A stretch of DNA of 64,000 nucleotides from Candidatus Gastranaerophilales bacterium (GTDB taxonomy: Bacteria; Cyanobacteriota; Vampirovibrionia; Gastranaerophilales; Gastranaerophilaceae), in the NCBI GenBank assembly GCA_944323035.1, contig CALUQY010000008.1, positions 1 through 64,000 on the forward strand, written 5' to 3'. Within the stretch, counting starts at the first letter, position 1. Every line of letters begins with the position of its first letter. This document shows, in pieces, positions 15,677 through 24,002 of this stretch. The notes under the pieces are model-generated. The model was not told where the DNA came from. It saw nothing but the letters and a program-made list of their open reading frames with translations, and did no database searches. The position numbers and the translations under genes are program-made.

Positions 15677-15906
15677 AAAACCTCTTTACTATCGCGCAAT
15701 ATTTGCATAAACTCCTCGGGAGCAATTTCTATTAAGCATTTAAACGCAGCATTTATCTTGTTTCTGGCAGCTAACTTTAACGTTGCTCTATCAATATAAG
15801 TCCTCACGGTGTAATAACTAAGATTCATCTTGTCAGCTACCTCTCTGTCGCTATATCCCAAGGCAATATAGACGAGAACCATTATTTCCTGCGATGATAA
15901 CTTCAT
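15673..15906 (-). CDS. LuxR/GerE-type HTH regulator heading the phage cluster
   Basis: 77 residues consisting almost only of a LuxR-like helix-turn-helix: LSSQEIMVLVYIALGYSDREVADKMNLSYYTVRTYIDRATLKL, then a short helical tail. No receiver or ligand domain is present. AAAGAGGTAG precedes the ATG. Being first in the operon, it is the only candidate regulator of the cluster and may act on the repeat-rich region upstream (15907-16180). Host-type rather than CI-type control would fit a domesticated element. Confidence 0.85.
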   Translation of the reverse strand: MKLSSQEIMVLVYIALGYSDREVADKMNLSYYTVRTYIDRATLKLAARNKINAAFKCLIEIAPEEFMQILRDSKEVL

Positions 15907-15981
15907 TTTCTACCTCTTTTTCATACATACTACCAGCTTAACAAAAAATATTTTAAAAACATTAATAATATTTCCTGTTTT

Positions 15982-16011
15982 AAAAAAATGAGGATTTCAT
16001 AGAAATCCTCA
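15982..16011 (-). terminator. Terminator upstream of the phage cluster
   Basis: On the minus strand a perfect ten-pair stem TGAGGATTTC/GAAATCCTCA with a 3-base loop is followed by seven T. It lies 76 bases upstream of the HTH gene and in the same direction. It therefore ends a short transcript from the 16.0-16.2 kb region, or acts as an attenuator that must be overcome to express the cluster. Confidence 0.8.
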
Positions 16012-16031
16012 CGTTAAGATAATCGGATTTT

Positions 16032-16178
16032 ATATGAAAAATTTGTCTCCCAAGTTCTACTGTCAATTTGCATTCGATATTTGTAGTATATACGATATGA
16101 AAAATTTGAAAAGTCGCCAATTTTGTTGACCCAAATTTATGTCAACATATTTATGTAGCCAAATTTGGGGACTTGACA
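16032..16178. promoter_or_regulatory. Repeat-rich control region of the phage cluster
   Basis: The 324-base gap 15907-16230 holds no gene. It contains the direct repeat ATATGAAAAATTTG twice (near 16032 and 16095), the dyad GTTGAC-N10-GTCAAC (near 16126-16147) and several CCAAATTT units. These look like operator sites. A minus-strand TATACT near 16088 with a weak -35 could start a transcript ending at the terminator at 15982-16011. Confidence 0.5.
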
Positions 16179-16181
16179 AAC

Positions 16182-16207
16182 AAAAAAGCCCGTAAATACG
16201 GGCTTTT
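16182..16207 (-). terminator. Terminator of dnaE
   Basis: Eleven-pair stem AAAAGCCCGTA/TACGGGCTTTT with a two-base loop, located 24 bases after the dnaE stop. T runs flank it on both strands. Confidence 0.88.
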
Positions 16208-16230
16208 AAAAAATTATATTAAGTGTAAAT

Positions 16231-19200
16231 TTATGCCAATTTTGTGTCCATAGACTTCACATTGACATCAATTCTGCCGGAGAATTTTGCCTTAAGCGTA
16301 TTCACAAGGTCATTTGAGGAGTTAACCCAGCAGCTTGAATTGGATAAAATTTTGACTGTTCCGGTCGAATCTTTAAGCGTTACCGTCACAGGATCAGATC
16401 CGGCATGTTCGGTTAAGAAACTTTTTAAATACATCAATTCCTCAAATTTAAAATCATCAAGAAGAATAATATTAAAGATGTTGGAATTTTCAATAGTTTT
16501 AACGCTGTCAACAACAAGAGAAGGTGCCTCATCCTCTTCGCGGCGGTTAACTTTTCCGGATACAATAACACGCTGTTCCGGTTCCAGCAGGCTGTCAAAC
16601 TCCATTAGTTTTCTATGGAAACAAATCACATCAATCTTGCCTGAAAGATCTTCAACCGTCACAAATTTAAGGAACTTTGTAGGATCTTTTTTAGTCGGAA
16701 TTTTCTTGACTGCCGTAATCAACCCGCAGATTGTAACCGGTTTATCGTTTGGAAGTTCAGCAAGTTCCGTAATTTTATGTGTCATCAAAAACGGCAATTT
16801 ATCCCTGATTGTCTGAAGCGGGTGGCTCGTGACATAAAATCCTAAAAATTCTTTTTCAAAATTTTGTATCTGGCGCGCGTCAAACTCCTCATCGCTTCCT
16901 GCAAGCTGAAATTTCATATCATCAACAACGGAGGAATCGCCAAGCATATCAAATAAGCTGCCCTGACCGGATTCTTTTGCCTTTGCCTCTTTAGAAGCCG
17001 TATTTGTAATATAGTCAATATTTTCCCATAGCTGCTTACGACTCTTTTCAATAGTCGAAAACGCACCGGATTTAATCAAACCTTCAAGAGTTTTCTTGTT
17101 GGAACATTTTGAGTCAAGACGTTTGATATAATCATAGATAGATTTAAAAGGCCCGTTAGCATCCCGCTCTGCAATAATACATTCAATAACGGCTTCACCC
17201 ACCTGCTTAATTGAAGCAAGCCCGAAACGAATATTACCGTTATCCGGCGTGAAGGATGCCATTGAGTGGTTAATATCCGGCGGAAGAACTTTTATACCTT
17301 TCTTCTGCGCCTCTTCTATGTAAAGCTGTGTTTTTTCCTGATCGCTTGAAACACTTGATAAAAGCGCAGAAAGATATTCAACAGGGTAGTGGCATTTCAG
17401 ATAAGCCGTCTGATAAGCAACAAACGCATACGCAGCAGAGTGCGACCGGTTAAAGCAGTAAGAAGCAAACGCAAGAATTTGGTTGAATAAAGCAGTCGCA
17501 TCCGCCGCACTCATCCCGTGTGCTGCAGAACGCTCAATGAACTTGGTTTTTTGTTTTTCCATTTCATCGACTTTTTTCTTACCCATCATACGACGAACCA
17601 TGTCCGCTTGCCCGAGAGTATAATCAGCAAGCACCTGAAACACCTGCATGATTTGTTCCTGATAAACAATAGTTCCGTAAGTATCTTTAAGAACTGGCTC
17701 AAGAAGCGGGTGGGCATAAGAGATTTCCTGACGGCCGTGTTTTCTTTCAACGAAGTCGTCAACCATGCCGGAATCAAGCGGCCCCGGTCTGAAAAGTGCC
17801 ACCAGCGCGCCCAAATCTTCAAAAACGTCCGGTTTAAGACGTTTGACAAGGTTTTTCATGCCTTGAGATTCCAGCTGAAAAACGCCGTCCGTATCGCCCG
17901 TCATAAGCATGTCATAAACAGGTTTGTCATCCAGTGGAATATCATTAATTGCAAGTTCAATTCCCTGCTGCTGCTTGATTAAATCGACTGTTTTATAAAT
18001 AGTCGTAAGGTTGCGCAGCCCCAGAAAGTCCATTTTCAAAAGGCTTAAAACTTCTGTAACGTCATGCGGCGGATAGCCGGTCTGTACAATTCCGTCTTTT
18101 GACGGCTGAATAGGCAGGATTTCATCCAGCGGAACCCTCGAAATAATAACGCCCGCCGCATGGGTACCGGTATTATTTTTGATTCCTTCAATCCCGATTG
18201 CAAGGTCAACAATCTTTTTAACCCCGACGGTTTTCCCGTCCCCCGGATCGCCGCATGGCAGCTGCTCATCGTTCTTGTACATCGTTTTTAATTCCGAGCC
18301 GTCGACCTGCATAGCATCTTTCAGGGTTTTTGCTTTAGGATTTGTTGCCTGTGCAAGTTCAATTGCAGGCTCGATAAGAGAAGCCAGCTTGTTACTTTCC
18401 GAAAACGGAACTTTTAATATACGGCAAATACCTTTCAACGCAGCTTTTGCCGCATAAGTACCAAACGTAATAATCTGACAGACTTTATCTTCACCGTATT
18501 TTTGCGTAACGTAATCAATAACTTCCCCGCGGCGCTCAATACAGAAGTCAATATCAATATCGGGCATGGTGAAACGTTCAGGATTCAAAAAACGTTCAAA
18601 CAATAATTTGTGCTTAATCGGGTCAAGATCGGTGATTTCAAGAGCATACGCAACAAGCGAACCCGCTGCCGAGCCTCTGCCCGGGCCGACCGGAATTCCG
18701 TGCGATTTTGCATAATAAATAAAATCCCACGTAATCAAAAAGTATGCAGCAAAACCCATCTGGTTAATAACACTTAATTCATAATCCGCACGTTCTTTAA
18801 GCTCTGGCGTAACTTCGCCGTAGCGTTTTTTAATCCCCTCAAAGACAAGGTGTTCCAAATAAGATTCAATAGTATAGCCTTCCGGAACCTGATAGTGAGG
18901 AAGCGGACTTTTCCCGAGTTCCAGCGTCAAATGACATTTTTCGGCAATATCAACCGTATTTTTAATGCATTCGTTAAACGTATCCTCGTCCATCCACTTG
19001 AAAAATGTTCTCAATTGTTCCGGTGTTTTAACGTAAAATTCGTTATTCGGAAAATGGAAACGGTTAGGATCGTCTTTATCACTGTTTGTCTGCATACAAA
19101 GAAGGGTGTCATGCATATCCGCATCATCACGCGTTAGATAGTGCGAGTCATTTGTAATAACCATTTTAATCCCGAGTTCTTTAGCGATTTGGACGAGTTC

Positions 19201-19761
19201 AGGGTTGGTGCGTTTTTGCTCTTCTAAACCGTGATCCTGCAGCTCAATATAGTAATCCTCGCCAAACAAATCTTTGTATTGCTGTGCAACTTCGCGGGCT
19301 TTAACCTTATCATTTTTCAGCAGATTTTGCAGCACCTCACCGCCCAGACAAGCAGAAAGACAAATAAGCCCTTTGTGGTGTTCCTTCAACAATTCCCAGT
19401 TTATACGCGGGTGAACGTAGCGGCCTTTACACCATGCAACAGAAACCAGTTTTAATAAATTCGCATAACCTTCCTTATCCTTTGCAAGCAAGACTAAGTG
19501 ATAACAAGGGTTATGCGCCTTATCGCGTTCTGAGATATCACCGTCATGTACATAAAATTCGCAGCCTAAAATCGGTTTAACGCCTTTTTCTTTAGCTGTA
19601 GTATAAAGTTCCATATCGCCGTACATAACCCCGTGGTCTGTCAGCGCGACCGCCGGCATGTTGTTTTCTTTGGCGAAATTCACCAGATCATCAATTCTTA
19701 TGGCCCCGTCAAGCAGTGAATACTCACTGTGGATATGTAATGGTACATACTGCATGCTCAT
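16231..19761 (-). CDS. dnaE: DNA polymerase III alpha subunit
   Basis: 1176 residues, the usual DnaE length. An N-terminal PHP domain opens with HIHSEYSLLDGAIRI. The polymerase catalytic aspartates are D401 and D403 (MPDIDIDF); GRGSAAGSLVAYAL precedes them. HhH and fingers regions follow, and an OB fold near residues 1000-1070 (VTICGLITAVKKIPTKKDPT) completes the enzyme. It is the replicative polymerase and belongs to the DnaE1 rather than PolC class. There is no obvious ribosome site before the start MSMQ; a TATAAT (minus strand, 19769-19774) lies ten bases upstream, so the message may be nearly leaderless. Confidence 0.97.
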   Translation of the reverse strand: MSMQYVPLHIHSEYSLLDGAIRIDDLVNFAKENNMPAVALTDHGVMYGDMELYTTAKEKGVKPILGCEFYVHDGDISERDKAHNPCYHLVLLAKDKEGYANLLKLVSVAWCKGRYVHPRINWELLKEHHKGLICLSACLGGEVLQNLLKNDKVKAREVAQQYKDLFGEDYYIELQDHGLEEQKRTNPELVQIAKELGIKMVITNDSHYLTRDDADMHDTLLCMQTNSDKDDPNRFHFPNNEFYVKTPEQLRTFFKWMDEDTFNECIKNTVDIAEKCHLTLELGKSPLPHYQVPEGYTIESYLEHLVFEGIKKRYGEVTPELKERADYELSVINQMGFAAYFLITWDFIYYAKSHGIPVGPGRGSAAGSLVAYALEITDLDPIKHKLLFERFLNPERFTMPDIDIDFCIERRGEVIDYVTQKYGEDKVCQIITFGTYAAKAALKGICRILKVPFSESNKLASLIEPAIELAQATNPKAKTLKDAMQVDGSELKTMYKNDEQLPCGDPGDGKTVGVKKIVDLAIGIEGIKNNTGTHAAGVIISRVPLDEILPIQPSKDGIVQTGYPPHDVTEVLSLLKMDFLGLRNLTTIYKTVDLIKQQQGIELAINDIPLDDKPVYDMLMTGDTDGVFQLESQGMKNLVKRLKPDVFEDLGALVALFRPGPLDSGMVDDFVERKHGRQEISYAHPLLEPVLKDTYGTIVYQEQIMQVFQVLADYTLGQADMVRRMMGKKKVDEMEKQKTKFIERSAAHGMSAADATALFNQILAFASYCFNRSHSAAYAFVAYQTAYLKCHYPVEYLSALLSSVSSDQEKTQLYIEEAQKKGIKVLPPDINHSMASFTPDNGNIRFGLASIKQVGEAVIECIIAERDANGPFKSIYDYIKRLDSKCSNKKTLEGLIKSGAFSTIEKSRKQLWENIDYITNTASKEAKAKESGQGSLFDMLGDSSVVDDMKFQLAGSDEEFDARQIQNFEKEFLGFYVTSHPLQTIRDKLPFLMTHKITELAELPNDKPVTICGLITAVKKIPTKKDPTKFLKFVTVEDLSGKIDVICFHRKLMEFDSLLEPEQRVIVSGKVNRREEDEAPSLVVDSVKTIENSNIFNIILLDDFKFEELMYLKSFLTEHAGSDPVTVTLKDSTGTVKILSNSSCWVNSSNDLVNTLKAKFSGRIDVNVKSMDTKLA

Positions 19762-19786
19762 AATATGAATTATACAATAAAATAAA

Positions 19787-19906
19787 TGTCCGAGAAAGTT
19801 TCGCGATAAGGAACGTGAGCGAAACTTTTGAGTGACGTATTAGACAGCGAAGTCGCGGGTTGACCTGCGCGAGCAGGGCAAGCAGGCGACGGAGAACTGC
19901 TTTATT
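19787..19906. repeat. R2 repeat element, copy b
   Basis: Starts TGTCCGAGAAAG, contains the hairpin AAGTTTCGC-N12-GCGAAACTT, then GAGTGACGTATTAGACAGCG, a variable GC-rich middle and GGAGAACTGCTTTATT. In copy c the hairpin arms are AGGCTCGC/GCGAGCCT, so both arms changed together. It lies upstream of dnaE. Confidence 0.85.
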
Positions 19907-19943
19907 TAAGGCAGGTTTTAAAATCTGCCTATTGTAAAGAATT

Positions 19944-19971
19944 AAAAAGCCCGATATTTAATCGGGCTTTT
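19944..19971 (-). terminator. Terminator of the first prepilin-like gene
   Basis: Stem AAAAGCCCGAT/ATCGGGCTTTT with a six-base loop, immediately after the stop at 19974 on the minus strand, followed by a T run. Confidence 0.88.
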
Positions 19972-19973
19972 GG

Positions 19974-21392
19974 TTAGCGTTTGACACAGCGAACGCTATA
20001 TTGTCGGCTAGTATTACCACCACTGTAAGTGAGATCTTCCCAACAGTTAGCCCAACCGCCCGACCAGTAATACCATGCTGTATCAGATGATACCTTGTCC
20101 GAAGACCAATAATACTCCCCGTCACCAATGCTGGAGGTAGAATTAGACATAAGCTTCAAATTTGCGAACATTGCTGAAAGCTCCGTTATATTTGAAAGAC
20201 GGTATTCAGAATCCAATGCTGTACAAGCCTTAGCAGCATCACCATGGCTATAGGTTCCGGCAGCATCACGCACATAAGGATACGGAGCGACTACTGCAAC
20301 ATCAGACGGATAATACGCAGAAATAAAACCTATATCTTTTCCCACTGTATTTGGTCCTTTATTACCATTCAAATCATAAACAAAGTTTGCACACATAGTC
20401 AGCTGCGGATTCATCATCATTGATTCGTTGAGGCTGCCACGGCATACCGGATTGTAAAAAGTCAGAATTGATTCACCATTTCCGGTTTCAAACGCCGCAG
20501 CCTTCGTATCAATCAACGAAATACTCTGTGACTGCGAGCCGTCAGAATAATTAAAACTGATATTGTTTGCATTCAAATCAGAAAGCATTTTAGGCGTGTC
20601 TATAGTTGTTCCGATGAGATTTGTCATTTTTTCGGGGATTCCACAATCTTGCAAATGCCCGTTATCACAAATATTGTTAATTTTTAGGACTTTAGAAAGA
20701 GCTACAGTAACGAAAGTTTCGGCAGCAGTGTCCTCAATGGATGTTGAGCCAGCGCTGTCAGTAGTTTCTCTTAAGGTTCCATAGCCATTAAGGGCAGGCA
20801 TTAACATTATTGCTTGTGAAAATCGTGCATAAAGGGCTTTGCGCTGGGTGTTCCATGTGCGCTCATTAATGTTGCCGGTGAGGCTTGGAAGCGTTATCGC
20901 CGCCACCACGCCGATTATCGTAAGAGAAAGCAATATTTCCGCCATAGTGAACGCTGCGTTTTTAATCGGGTCCAATTGTAGAACCGACTCAGTCGGTGTC
21001 ATTCCGAACTGCGCGAGCGAGCCGAGTGCGGAGTGCGTGACGCACGTAGTCACGTTTTCCGCGAGTCGAGCAAGACAGTTTCGGAATCTGTCCGGCGACA
21101 CCGATAACTCGCAACGCTGGACAGATGCTGAAACTAGTTCAGCATGACAACATGTGGGCGCGGCGTTTTTGACTGGATTGCCACGCCGACATTCGTCGGC
21201 TCGCAATGACAAAAAATTGTCACCCTGAACTCGTTTCAGGCTCTGGCCAATGTTGGATACCTGCTCGTAACGTGGAACAGATTCCGAAACATGTTCGGAA
21301 TGACAATTATAGGCTTGCGACTCCTCAATTGTGCCTGTTAAGAGAGGCCCCCCCCCCCCTGTGCAAGTAATTACACTTCTCTGTTTTTTCAT
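19974..21392 (-). CDS. Prepilin-like protein with repeat-encoded leader (G12, in frame)
   Basis: 472 residues from the ATG at 21390-21392, which has AAAGGATGG upstream. The start reads MKKQRSVITCTGGGGPLLTG, with four glycines encoded by a pure G12 tract. Residues about 30-145 are translated R1 repeats in two orientations. The pilin core begins near residue 148: FTMAEILLSLTIIGVV, with E5 and a hydrophobic N-terminal helix. It continues into a WNTQRKALYARFSQAI helix and a Cys-containing globular domain ending RCVKR. The residue before F1 is alanine, not the usual glycine, so prepilin-peptidase cleavage may be weak. A leader of about 147 residues is far longer than the normal 6-25. Likely a minor pilin or pseudopilin whose translation is switched by tract length. 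Confidence 0.8.
   Translation of the reverse strand: MKKQRSVITCTGGGGPLLTGTIEESQAYNCHSEHVSESVPRYEQVSNIGQSLKRVQGDNFLSLRADECRRGNPVKNAAPTCCHAELVSASVQRCELSVSPDRFRNCLARLAENVTTCVTHSALGSLAQFGMTPTESVLQLDPIKNAAFTMAEILLSLTIIGVVAAITLPSLTGNINERTWNTQRKALYARFSQAIMLMPALNGYGTLRETTDSAGSTSIEDTAAETFVTVALSKVLKINNICDNGHLQDCGIPEKMTNLIGTTIDTPKMLSDLNANNISFNYSDGSQSQSISLIDTKAAAFETGNGESILTFYNPVCRGSLNESMMMNPQLTMCANFVYDLNGNKGPNTVGKDIGFISAYYPSDVAVVAPYPYVRDAAGTYSHGDAAKACTALDSEYRLSNITELSAMFANLKLMSNSTSSIGDGEYYWSSDKVSSDTAWYYWSGGWANCWEDLTYSGGNTSRQYSVRCVKR
20997..21149. repeat. R1 repeat element, copy B
   Basis: TGTCATTCCGAACTGCGCG to TCAGCATGACA, in the same orientation as copies A and C. It is read in the same frame as in those loci (SPDRFRNCLARLA, SLAQFGMTP) and forms part of the prepilin leader. 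Confidence 0.85.
21218..21305. repeat. R1 repeat element, partial inverted copy B2
   Basis: TGTCACCCTGAACTCGTTTCAGG to TTCGGAATGACA, matching copy D and in opposite orientation to copy B. Also translated in the prepilin leader (SESVPRYEQVSNIGQ). Confidence 0.8.
21348..21359. repeat. Poly-C/poly-G tract (12) of prepilin gene 1
   Basis: Twelve C on the plus strand, twelve G in the coding strand, eleven codons after the ATG. Twelve keeps the leader in frame with the pilin core. Confidence 0.88.
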
Positions 21393-21442
21393 TTTTCCAT
21401 CCTTTCTTTTTGTTCCGTTGGGCTGGAAAGCCCAAACTACTT

Positions 21443-21543
21443 TATCATAAGGCAATAGGTCATTAGGACAATAAGACTATTCTTTTTTCTTCCATTTGGC
21501 CATTACGACTTATTGCCTCATTGCCTTATTTACTTATTGCCTC
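21443..21543. repeat. Cassette 5' UTR repeats, copy B
   Basis: AAGGCAATAGGTCATTAGGACAATAAG faces inverted CTTATTGCCTCATTGCC units across a conserved CCATTTGGCCATTACGAC segment, as in copy A. Confidence 0.7.
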
Positions 21544-21547
21544 TTTT

Positions 21548-21576
21548 ATTATGTACGATTTTTTCTCTTTCGTCAA
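21548..21576 (-). promoter_or_regulatory. Prepilin-cassette promoter, copy B
   Basis: On the minus strand TTGACG, 17 bases, CATAAT, giving a 5' UTR of roughly 150 bases before the prepilin ATG. It is back-to-back with the lptC operon. Confidence 0.7.
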
Positions 21577-21635
21577 GCGGTAACAAATCTTCACAGTAAA
21601 AACGAACAAAAACTTTTATGTTAAAATATTCTATT

Positions 21636-22223
21636 ATGAAGTGGCAGGATTTTACCAACAAACAAAAAATATATATCATTGCGTTCACAGCAATTATAAT
21701 AGTCCTTTTGTGGTCGTTCTTTTCAGCAAAACTTTTAACCTCGGGGCTGAACCGCAAAGATATTTCCCAGAACGAGGACAGCCAGCAGGCTGTGGTTGAA
21801 GGGATTATCCTGACCGAAACTAAAGATGAAGAAAAATACTGGGAAATTTACGGTGACACCGGTGTTTACGACAGCAAGCAGGAAATTGCAACTCTCAACG
21901 GGGTTTTAGCAAACTTTTATAAAGAAAATCAGGTTTCAATGAGCATACAGTCCTCTCAAGGAACTTATAATGCGAAAGAAAAAACGATAACACTTTTTAA
22001 TGACACGTACCTTGTGATAAAAGACGGTTTAACCCTGAACGCGGACAAACTCGTCTGGAGCGGAAACGATAAACCGATTTATGCTTATGGTAATGTAGTG
22101 ATTACAAAAGACGATCAATTTATGGCAAATGCTGATGAAATCGAAATCAGCGCGGATTACGAAGATATAAAAATTAAAGGCAACACCACTTCAAAAATAT
22201 ACGGGAGCAAGGATGAAAAGTAA
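21636..22223 (+). CDS. lptC: LptC-like lipopolysaccharide export protein
   Basis: 195 residues from the ATG at 21636; an ATG at 21618 is an alternative, neither having a clear ribosome site. One N-terminal membrane helix (YIIAFTAIIIVLLWSFF) is followed by a periplasmic beta-jellyroll typical of LptC: EGIILTETKDEEKYWEIYGDTGVYD and later repeats such as ADKLVWSGNDKPIYAYGNVVITK. LptC anchors LptA to the LptBFG transporter and passes lipid A across the periplasm. It overlaps the LptA-like gene by 11 bases. Confidence 0.82.
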   Translation: MKWQDFTNKQKIYIIAFTAIIIVLLWSFFSAKLLTSGLNRKDISQNEDSQQAVVEGIILTETKDEEKYWEIYGDTGVYDSKQEIATLNGVLANFYKENQVSMSIQSSQGTYNAKEKTITLFNDTYLVIKDGLTLNADKLVWSGNDKPIYAYGNVVITKDDQFMANADEIEISADYEDIKIKGNTTSKIYGSKDEK

Positions 22224-23205
22224 AAAATATATTCTTACCGCAATAATAATGAGTACAATTCTTAGTTCTGGCGCGCTTGTAAGCGTAGCGTCCGATCTGG
22301 TAATTGAATCAAAAAACCAGTCGTATTCTGAAGAGGACAGCAAGATTAAGTTTGACGGAGATGTTAATGTCACAATTGACGATTTGCACATAGTAGGCGA
22401 TAAGGCAGATGTGACGGTTATAAATAACGAAAAACTTGATACCGCAACGTTCTACGATAAACCTTATGCATTTGAGAACAAGGCGAATAAAAAACGTGAA
22501 GTTAAGGCTAATATTTTAAAAGTTTCGCTCATAAAAAAGACCGTAAGAGCTGAAGGCGACACTCAAACAGTAATTTTTGACGGGAAAGTGCCTATTGCAG
22601 TAGTCAATGCCGACATGCAGGAATATAATACAAAAACCGGAGTAATGACTGCAGAAGGCAATGTTACCATCAATTACAAAAGTGATGTAAAAGCATTTTC
22701 TGATAATGCAGAATTTAAAACTGACAAAAACGGCGACCTGAAAGACATCAAACTCAGCGGCAACGCAATAGTTAAAAATGAAGAAAATGAGGTTCTGGCC
22801 GATAAAATTACATACAGTGCCGCAACCAGCTATTTTATAGCTTCCGGCAGAACAACTACCAAAGCGATAAATAAAGACGGTTCTGTCCTGACCCTTTACT
22901 CTGACAGACAGGAATTCAACCAGCTTACAAACTTTTACAACGCTACCGGCAATGTAAAAATCTATTATGAAGATTATTTTGCACAAGGGCCTAAAGTTGT
23001 TATCTATCCGGATAAAGTTACCAAAAAACCAGGTGAAATTTATTTTGTCGGGCGTTCAAGCATTTCACAGGGTGTGAGAACAATCTTTGCCGACAAAATT
23101 AAAATGACAACCAATCCGAAAAATTTCAAAGCTGAAGGCAACACAAGAACAGTCATAAAAAATATTAACGAAAACAACGACACTGATATGGGGCTTGGCT
23201 TATAA
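22213..23205 (+). CDS. LptA/OstA-like periplasmic protein
   Basis: 330 residues with a signal peptide (basic KSKK, hydrophobic stretch, ALVSVAS near 28). The rest is a chain of short strands with 'a.G.v.i...d......A......' periodicity: KFDGDVNVTIDDLHIVGDKADV, AEGNVTINYKSDVKAFSDNAEF and SGNAIVKNEENEVLADKITY. This is the OstA/LptA jellyroll, here about twice the length of E. coli LptA, as seen in cyanobacterial-type homologues. It would form the periplasmic bridge for LPS. A GGGAGCAAGG ribosome site lies inside the lptC end. Confidence 0.8.
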   Translation: MKSKKYILTAIIMSTILSSGALVSVASDLVIESKNQSYSEEDSKIKFDGDVNVTIDDLHIVGDKADVTVINNEKLDTATFYDKPYAFENKANKKREVKANILKVSLIKKTVRAEGDTQTVIFDGKVPIAVVNADMQEYNTKTGVMTAEGNVTINYKSDVKAFSDNAEFKTDKNGDLKDIKLSGNAIVKNEENEVLADKITYSAATSYFIASGRTTTKAINKDGSVLTLYSDRQEFNQLTNFYNATGNVKIYYEDYFAQGPKVVIYPDKVTKKPGEIYFVGRSSISQGVRTIFADKIKMTTNPKNFKAEGNTRTVIKNINENNDTDMGLGL

Positions 23206-23228
23206 GCGTCAAGCAAAAAGAGGAACCA

Positions 23229-24002
23229 ATGGAAAAGAAAATAGAAGAGGCATTAAAATTATATAATGATAAGGAGTATAAAAAAGCGATTGACGTATTC
23301 TCCTCAATACTTGAAACCAACGGAGATAACGCCGAGGTTTATAACAACATTGCGACGTGTTATCTGCAACTGAACGATTTTGAGAAGGCTGAGAAAAATT
23401 ACCTCAAAGCCCAGTCGCTTAACCCGAAACTTCCGCAGGTATATGTTAACCTTGCTGATATTTACTATAAAGAACACGATATCGACAGCGGGATTCAGCT
23501 AATTTCACAGGGGATTTACGAGCTGCCGGACAATATGGTTCTGCGCCACTACTTAGCAAGATTTTATATGGAAGATGCAAGGCTTGACCTTGCGGTTGAT
23601 GAATTATATAAAATTCTTGACGCTCAGCCAGACAATTACGATGCATACTACGATCTTGCAAAAGTAAACTTTGAACTCGGCAACTATGACGTGGCAATTG
23701 AAAACTTTGAAAATGTTCTGAATTACAAGGGAAATGAATGGGTTTACTTCTACTTAGCAGAAGCCTATGAGGCCAATAATGAAATAGATAAAGCTATTTC
23801 AAACTACCTGAAAGCAATTACGCACAAATCAGATTTTATTCCGGCATACAAAAAGGTCGCGATTTTATTTCTTGCACGCGGCGACAGAGAAGACGCCATT
23901 GAATATTTTGAAGACTACATGTCAATGGATATCGCAGAAGAAGAAAAGAAAAAAATCAGTGAACTTGTAGAGAGAATCAAAAAGACAAATGTTGAAAGAT
24001 AA
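23229..24002 (+). CDS. Tetratricopeptide-repeat protein
   Basis: 257 residues made of about seven TPR units from residue 3 to 250, for example AEVYNNIATCYLQLNDFEKAEKNYLKAQSLNP and YDAYYDLAKVNFELGNYDVAIENFENVL, each with the G/A-8 and A-20 pattern. There is no signal peptide or membrane helix, so it is probably a cytoplasmic scaffold. The partner is unknown. Its 3' end overlaps dprA by 14 bases, and AGAGGAACC precedes the start. Confidence 0.85.
   Translation: MEKKIEEALKLYNDKEYKKAIDVFSSILETNGDNAEVYNNIATCYLQLNDFEKAEKNYLKAQSLNPKLPQVYVNLADIYYKEHDIDSGIQLISQGIYELPDNMVLRHYLARFYMEDARLDLAVDELYKILDAQPDNYDAYYDLAKVNFELGNYDVAIENFENVLNYKGNEWVYFYLAEAYEANNEIDKAISNYLKAITHKSDFIPAYKKVAILFLARGDREDAIEYFEDYMSMDIAEEEKKKISELVERIKKTNVER

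Larger units (their letters stand above)
6030..15906 (-). mobile_element. Compact capsid/packaging cluster (GTA-like or relict podovirus)
   Basis: Twelve minus-strand genes in transcription order: HTH regulator, amidase, beta-propeller virion protein, coat, small membrane protein, scaffold, connector-like, small terminase, unknown, acetyltransferase, portal, large terminase, small membrane protein. The block is 9.9 kb. No integrase, repressor, replication, tail-fibre or ejection gene is present, no tRNA or direct repeat marks att sites, and host genes touch both sides. All main frames are intact. The order (structure first, packaging last) is the reverse of typical podoviruses. A domesticated gene-transfer agent, a satellite or a stripped prophage would all fit. 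Confidence 0.75.

Noticed and set aside
6030-16180. attL/attR repeats bounding the capsid cluster
   Set aside because: I compared the terC end (6020-6070) with 15.9-16.2 kb and found only short AT-rich matches such as AATTTTGT, expected by chance.
19787-19906. R2 as a tRNA-like or known riboswitch element
   Set aside because: No cloverleaf or recognised riboswitch core; it also occurs inside and after genes in both orientations.
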